Shown here: positions 24,348-27,816 of the stretch, piece by piece
How positions within the stretch are numbered: the stretch's first letter is position 1
Layout: each line of letters begins with the position of its first letter
From: Clostridiales bacterium mt11
GTDB taxonomy: Bacteria; Bacillota; Clostridia; Tissierellales; Tepidimicrobiaceae
DNA: 27,816 nucleotides
NCBI GenBank assembly: GCA_001282665.1
Contig: LN874946.1
Coordinates: 332,560 to 360,375, forward strand
Direction of reading: 5' to 3'
Program-made: the position numbers and the translations under genes
Notes under the pieces: model-generated
The model's database searches: none
What the model was told of the DNA's origin: nothing
Seen by the model: the letters and a program-made list of their open reading frames with translations, nothing else

Positions 24348-25412
24348 TTGAAGGGAATAATATTGTGTGGAGGAAAGGATACAAGACTAAAACCTATTAC
24401 CTATACGACTCCAAAACAACTAATTCCATTAGCTAATAAACCGTTATTGGTTCATACTTTAGAACTTTTATTAAATTCAGGCATAAGAGAAATTGGGATA
24501 ATTGTAAATGAAAGCAGTAAAACTATATTTCAAAGTACATTGAGTAAATATTTTAATAATGATTTTCAATATATAACTTACGACAATACCCAAGGTATTG
24601 TCCACCATATTTTATCTGTTGAAAAATTTATAGGTAATGAAAAGTTTATTATGGTATTAGGGGGTAATTCTTTTGATATCGATTTAAAAAAGTTTGCTGC
24701 AGATTTTATTACTAGCAAGAAAAACTGTAAGATTTTATTAAAGGAAGTAGATAATCCTGAAAAATATGATGTAGCTTATATAGGAGATAGTAAAATAATA
24801 AATCTAGAGGAAAAGCCAAAAAGGGCTTTTAGTAATTGGGCTATTACAGGTATATATGCTTTTGATAAAAATATTTTTAGAGCATTTAAAGAAGTTAAAA
24901 ATTCTAGTCATGGAGAATACGGAATAATTTATGCTATAAAATGGCTTTTTCAGAATGGATATAATGTAGATTATGAAATTTTGGAAGGTAACTGGAGAAA
25001 TATAGAAAGCTCTAAAGATGTAGTAGATGAAAATGTCAATAAATTATCTTATATTAATGATGATATAAAAGGAGAGCTTATAAACTCCCATGTCTGCGGA
25101 AAAGTTATTCTTGAAGAAGGTGCGGTTATATACAATAGTATAATCCGCGGTCCAATAATAGTTGGAGAGAATTCAATTATAAAGTATTCCTATATAGGAC
25201 CATATACATCTATAGGAAAAGAAGTAAACATAGATAAATCCAATGTAGAGAATTCTATAATATTTGATGAATGTGTTATTTCAGGGATTAATATTCCTAT
25301 AGAAAATTCTATTATTGGAGAAGGTTCTATAATAAATAATGAAAAAGGATTTAAAAGAATAAATAGACTGTTAGTAGGTAAAAACACCAAGTTATTTTTA
25401 TATAATTTATAG
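24348..25412 (+). CDS. Long-form RmlA-like nucleotidyltransferase homologue with altered active site, possible pseudoenzyme
   Basis: This 354-residue protein has the layout of long glucose-1-phosphate thymidylyltransferases: a nucleotidyltransferase domain (about 1-235) and a C-terminal left-handed beta-helix of hexapeptide repeats (about 240-350). TRLKPITYTTPKQLIPLANKP and EEKPK are conserved, including Arg13 and Lys23. However, the usual GGxGTR loop is GGKDTR (Asp11 for Gly). The metal-binding Asp of LGDN is Gly106 (LGGNSF), and the second metal-binding Asp of the WxDTG segment is Asn218 (NWRNIES). Loss of both metal ligands argues against normal sugar-nucleotide synthesis. The start is TTG 24348 with GGAGG 7 bases before it. 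The reading frame is intact, so the protein is probably kept for another role. Confidence 0.8.
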   Translation: MKGIILCGGKDTRLKPITYTTPKQLIPLANKPLLVHTLELLLNSGIREIGIIVNESSKTIFQSTLSKYFNNDFQYITYDNTQGIVHHILSVEKFIGNEKFIMVLGGNSFDIDLKKFAADFITSKKNCKILLKEVDNPEKYDVAYIGDSKIINLEEKPKRAFSNWAITGIYAFDKNIFRAFKEVKNSSHGEYGIIYAIKWLFQNGYNVDYEILEGNWRNIESSKDVVDENVNKLSYINDDIKGELINSHVCGKVILEEGAVIYNSIIRGPIIVGENSIIKYSYIGPYTSIGKEVNIDKSNVENSIIFDECVISGINIPIENSIIGEGSIINNEKGFKRINRLLVGKNTKLFLYNL

Positions 25413-25505
25413 TGTTGTTATCTTATAATTACTTCTTAGTATAGATATATTTAAAAATCAAAGCATTTAGATGATTTATATGTTATTTAATAAACCTGTA
25501 ACCAT

Positions 25506-25533
25506 TTGAATGAGTGAAAAATATATTTATATT
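25506..25533 (+). promoter_or_regulatory. Possible sigma-A promoter of the DUF3343-like gene
   Basis: TTGAAT (25506-25511), a 16-base spacer and TATATT (25528-25533) lie about 18 bases before the ATG. This gives an unusually short leader in AT-rich DNA, so the call is weak. Confidence 0.3.
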
Positions 25534-25550
25534 ATAAAGGGGGAAGAATT

Positions 25551-25829
25551 ATGAGCTATGACAGCAAATATTATATATGTGCATTTGATACTAAGAATAT
25601 GGCAATATATTTATATTCAATATTGGATGGACTAGGATATAAACAATTCCAGCTTATATCCACTCCATGTGAGATAAAAGCTGGATGTAGTTATTCTATT
25701 AAATTTGCTAATATAGGCGATTTAGGTATATTAAAAGTAGAAGCACAAAAGTTAGGAGTTAAATTAGGGGATGTTTACTTCTTTGAAAGAAAGGATGGTA
25801 AAAGGTCAGTTAAGAAGGTAGTTATTTAG
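25551..25829 (+). CDS. DUF3343-like small cysteine-containing protein
   Basis: This 92-residue protein resembles the DUF3343 family (putative Se/S carrier-like proteins). The N-terminal half pairs a strand (YYICAFDTKNMAIYLYSILDGLGY) with a family-like ISTPCEIKAGCSYSIKF segment, in which Cys40 and Cys46 occupy the region of the conserved Cys/Gly motif. The C-terminal half is a helix plus a basic tail. AAGGGGG precedes ATG 25551. It ends tail to tail with the propeller gene on the other strand, overlapping by 8 bases. No selenium gene is nearby, so a sulfur or selenium role is only a family guess. Confidence 0.6.
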   Translation: MSYDSKYYICAFDTKNMAIYLYSILDGLGYKQFQLISTPCEIKAGCSYSIKFANIGDLGILKVEAQKLGVKLGDVYFFERKDGKRSVKKVVI

Positions 25830-27231
25830 ATGAACGAAATAATTTATCAAAAATAGAATTTTTTTCGGCATTTAACGTTTCAAATATATTTTCTATTTTT
25901 TCTTCTATTCTATTTTGAGAATCTATAGTTTTATATAAGCTATTTTTTATTTCTTCTTGGCTTTCTAATAGATTATTAACTTTTAAGGCTATTTCCTCTT
26001 GACTCTCCAATAGACTATTGATTTTTAAAATTATCGATTCTTGGGTTTTTAATATATTATTAGCCTTTAAAGTTATTTCTTCTTGAGAGCCTATTATTTT
26101 TTCTTGAGATTCTATTATTTCCTTTTGAGAATCAACCATCTCTATTTGCGAAATAGGTTCATCTTCAGAAGGATTATCCGTATTGATGGTATCTATTGGG
26201 GTAATGGAGTTTAAGAAATAGAAATATAGGGATTGATCAATAGTACAATAAGCATGATTGATTTTAATTTGATCTGACTTAGTAAAGTTTTCTGAAACTT
26301 TAACTAAACTAACCTTAGAAGGATCAATTTCTAATTCGTCACCTTTATACCAGTTGGTTCCATTATCCGACGAATATAGAAATCCAATACTTTTGTTTGC
26401 TGAATATATTATTTTTAATATTCCTTTTTCTTCACTAATTATTGGCATATTATTGCAATCTGATATATATGGAATCTTTATTTGCTTCCATATATATTTT
26501 TCATTTTCTTTTGAGGACAATCTACAATATTTCAATGTATTATCCATATTTAATTTCTCTAACCATACTGCATGAAGATTGTCTTTGGTATCAACGAATA
26601 AATACGGAAATAGAGTACTGGTATTTGGTGAAGATAGTTTTTTCGGGATAGGATTCCATTTTTTCGTATAAGAATTATAAAAGGTATGATAAATATGATA
26701 ACTCTTACCTTCCATAGAGCTATATAATAGATGTATGGTACCAAAGGAATCTATATCCGTATGAAACTGAGCAAATGTTTTATCTGCCATAAAGCTTACA
26801 ATATTATATTTATCCCAATTCTGTTTACTTCCTATTACATGTTGGATAGTCCAAAGTTTAGAGTTTATTAGGTTGGCGTAGTTATAGATAATATTGACGC
26901 TTTTATCCTCTAGTAGTATGTCCATATAATTGTACATATTGGATTTGAAATCGAACTTTGCAATCATTGCATTAGACCAATTATTATCTTTACAGATGGA
27001 ATAATTTAGTTCTCCTAGTTTAGTCAGTGTTATTAAATGTATATTATCTCTCATATCAATTGTTACTGCGTACCTAAATATATTGTTCTGATGAAATGAT
27101 AAAGTTTCCTTTTGCTTGTTTGAAACTCCATATTTAGTATATTTGACTTCATTTTGATTATCCAAATTGAATAAGATGATCTCTCCTTTAGAGTTTATGA
27201 TTAAATTATTATTGATTAAAAATTTATTCAT
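25822..27231 (-). CDS. Beta-propeller (BNR/Asp-box-like) protein with C-terminal heptad coiled coil
   Basis: I do not recognise a named family for this 469-residue protein. Residues about 1-345 contain recurring blade-like strands of the form (I/V)D-x-x-x-(N/T)-(I/L)-H: IDMRDNIHLITL at 58, IDSFGTIHLLYSS at 160 and VDTKDNLHAVWLE at 213. An Asp-box, SSDNGTNW, is at 287-294. This suggests a sialidase-like propeller. Residues about 362-456 are clear heptads repeating the SQ(E/K)EI pattern seven residues apart, which predicts a long coiled coil for oligomerisation. There is no signal peptide, membrane segment or cell-wall anchor. A perfect AGGAGGT precedes ATG 27231. It diverges from a possible spore-coat gene 100 bases away, so a spore-surface role is possible but unproven. 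Confidence 0.7.
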   Translation of the reverse strand: MNKFLINNNLIINSKGEIILFNLDNQNEVKYTKYGVSNKQKETLSFHQNNIFRYAVTIDMRDNIHLITLTKLGELNYSICKDNNWSNAMIAKFDFKSNMYNYMDILLEDKSVNIIYNYANLINSKLWTIQHVIGSKQNWDKYNIVSFMADKTFAQFHTDIDSFGTIHLLYSSMEGKSYHIYHTFYNSYTKKWNPIPKKLSSPNTSTLFPYLFVDTKDNLHAVWLEKLNMDNTLKYCRLSSKENEKYIWKQIKIPYISDCNNMPIISEEKGILKIIYSANKSIGFLYSSDNGTNWYKGDELEIDPSKVSLVKVSENFTKSDQIKINHAYCTIDQSLYFYFLNSITPIDTINTDNPSEDEPISQIEMVDSQKEIIESQEKIIGSQEEITLKANNILKTQESIILKINSLLESQEEIALKVNNLLESQEEIKNSLYKTIDSQNRIEEKIENIFETLNAEKNSIFDKLFRSSK

Positions 27232-27261
27232 TTTATTACCTCCTATTGCTATAAAAATGGC

Positions 27262-27288
27262 ACAAAAGTATCCTTACTTCATAATATG
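27262..27288 (+). promoter_or_regulatory. Sigma-K-like sporulation promoter candidate
   Basis: AC (27262-27263), exactly 16 bases, then CATAATATG (27280-27288) nearly fits the sigma-K consensus AC-N16/17-CATANNNTA. Transcription would start about 35 bases before the downstream ATG. Such short motifs occur by chance in AT-rich DNA. Confidence 0.35.
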
Positions 27289-27331
27289 TAAGTAAAAGTG
27301 ATTTTATTAAATATAAAGGAGTGAAATAGTA

Positions 27332-27816
27332 ATGAAAGATTTAGATCTTGAAAACGCAGTCGTGGAAATGGTTGGATGCTTCGAAAATGACTGCATAATT
27401 GCAGATAAAGTTTTTGCTAGTTGTCAGCAAAGGGAATGTTTTCCTAAAGTAGAAGTGGATCTAGATGGAAAAACTTTTAAAAGCATAAGGTATAAACCTG
27501 GATTTATTGTACCTGGAACTCTTGTATTGTCAGATATTGAGAATAGACCTAATTTTGGAAGAGTAAGATTTACATTGAGAATACCTTTTGAAGTAATAAC
27601 TAAGGAGGGCGCTATAGTTTCAGGATGTTTACCAGACATTTGTGAAGATATTATCTTATTTATACCAGAGGCAAGAGATGAATTCGAATTTAAAATAGTA
27701 GTGGAAACCAGTTCATTAGTATTAGGTCAACCTATTCAAACAGGAAAGACATTAACCTTTGCAGTAGGAGTATATATTATAGTTAAAGTTGTTGGAACAG
27801 TACAATTATTAATACC
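27332..27816 (+). CDS. Cysteine-rich protein, possibly spore-coat associated (partial, runs off the window)
   Basis: An open frame of 161 codons starts at ATG 27332 behind AAAGGAGTG and continues past the window end without a stop. The N-terminal part has four cysteines (16, 21, 31, 36), in VGCFENDCIIADKVFAS and CQQREC. The DKVFASCQQREC block resembles the DKVYDSCQQRDC motif I associate with clostridial DUF3794/SPOCS-type proteins of the spore envelope. Beta-rich sequence follows (VRFTLRIPFEVI), then another Cys pair (SGCLPDICEDI). A spore role is inferred from this motif and a sigma-K-like promoter upstream. The C-terminus is unseen. Confidence 0.65.
   Translation, partial: MKDLDLENAVVEMVGCFENDCIIADKVFASCQQRECFPKVEVDLDGKTFKSIRYKPGFIVPGTLVLSDIENRPNFGRVRFTLRIPFEVITKEGAIVSGCLPDICEDIILFIPEARDEFEFKIVVETSSLVLGQPIQTGKTLTFAVGVYIIVKVVGTVQLLI

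Noticed and set aside
24348..25412. Ordinary glucose-1-phosphate thymidylyltransferase of a nucleotide-sugar operon
   Set aside because: Both metal-binding Asp positions are changed and no rmlB, rmlC, rmlD or glycosyltransferase gene lies nearby.
1..27816. CRISPR array, phage genes or a defence island
   Set aside because: No regularly spaced repeats, integrase, phage structural genes, restriction genes or toxin-antitoxin pairs could be recognised. The only mobile element seen is the IS982 copy.

Overview
The window is low-GC, densely packed DNA with strong AGGAGG-type ribosome binding sites, T-box leaders on aminoacyl-tRNA synthetase genes and a D-ornithine 4,5-aminomutase operon. It looks like a spore-forming, amino-acid-fermenting (Stickland type) anaerobe of the Clostridia/Tissierellia. 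This placement is inferred from gene content and base composition, not from a marker-gene comparison.

Bases 1-6864 hold a tight operon for oxidative ornithine fermentation: ord, ortA, ortB, oraS, oraE and a GlmL/MutL-like ASKHA ATPase. A good match to a sigma-54 promoter precedes it. OraSE converts D-ornithine to 2,4-diaminopentanoate, Ord oxidises and deaminates that to 2-amino-4-oxopentanoate, and OrtAB cleaves it with CoA to alanine and acetyl-CoA. The ornithine racemase gene (orr, 11380-12444) that feeds the pathway lies about 4.5 kb downstream. Between them are a GldA-like dehydrogenase gene, a stretch of decayed genes (8414-10415) and a two-domain GNAT gene. The decayed stretch holds the first codons of a response regulator joined to the C-terminal part of a BceB-type permease, then a P-loop kinase gene broken by an in-frame TGA.

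Bases 12494-18377 are housekeeping: rarA, then asnS and leuS. Each synthetase gene has its own sigma-A promoter, T-box leader and leader terminator. The specifier codons, AAC for Asn and CTC for Leu, match the downstream enzymes.

Bases 18445-22021 hold small accessory genes: an unrecognised protein with an internal duplication, a GNAT acetyltransferase, a membrane DUF218/YdcF protein, a zinc-ribbon P-loop kinase and a DegV protein. A perfect palindrome lies between the last two. An apparently intact IS982-family element (22027-23171) sits directly behind degV, flanked by a 10-bp direct repeat.

Bases 23258-27816 hold an SDR-type L-threonine dehydrogenase, a long-form RmlA-like nucleotidyltransferase that has lost both metal-binding aspartates, a DUF3343-like small protein, a beta-propeller protein with a heptad-repeat tail, and the start of a cysteine-rich gene that runs off the window. 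The last gene has a sigma-K-like promoter and may belong to the spore coat.

I see no CRISPR array, tRNA, rRNA, phage or recognisable defence island. The most unusual items are the degenerate RmlA-like protein, the sigma-54 control of the ornithine operon, the decayed Bce-type module and the propeller/coiled-coil gene beside the possible spore gene.
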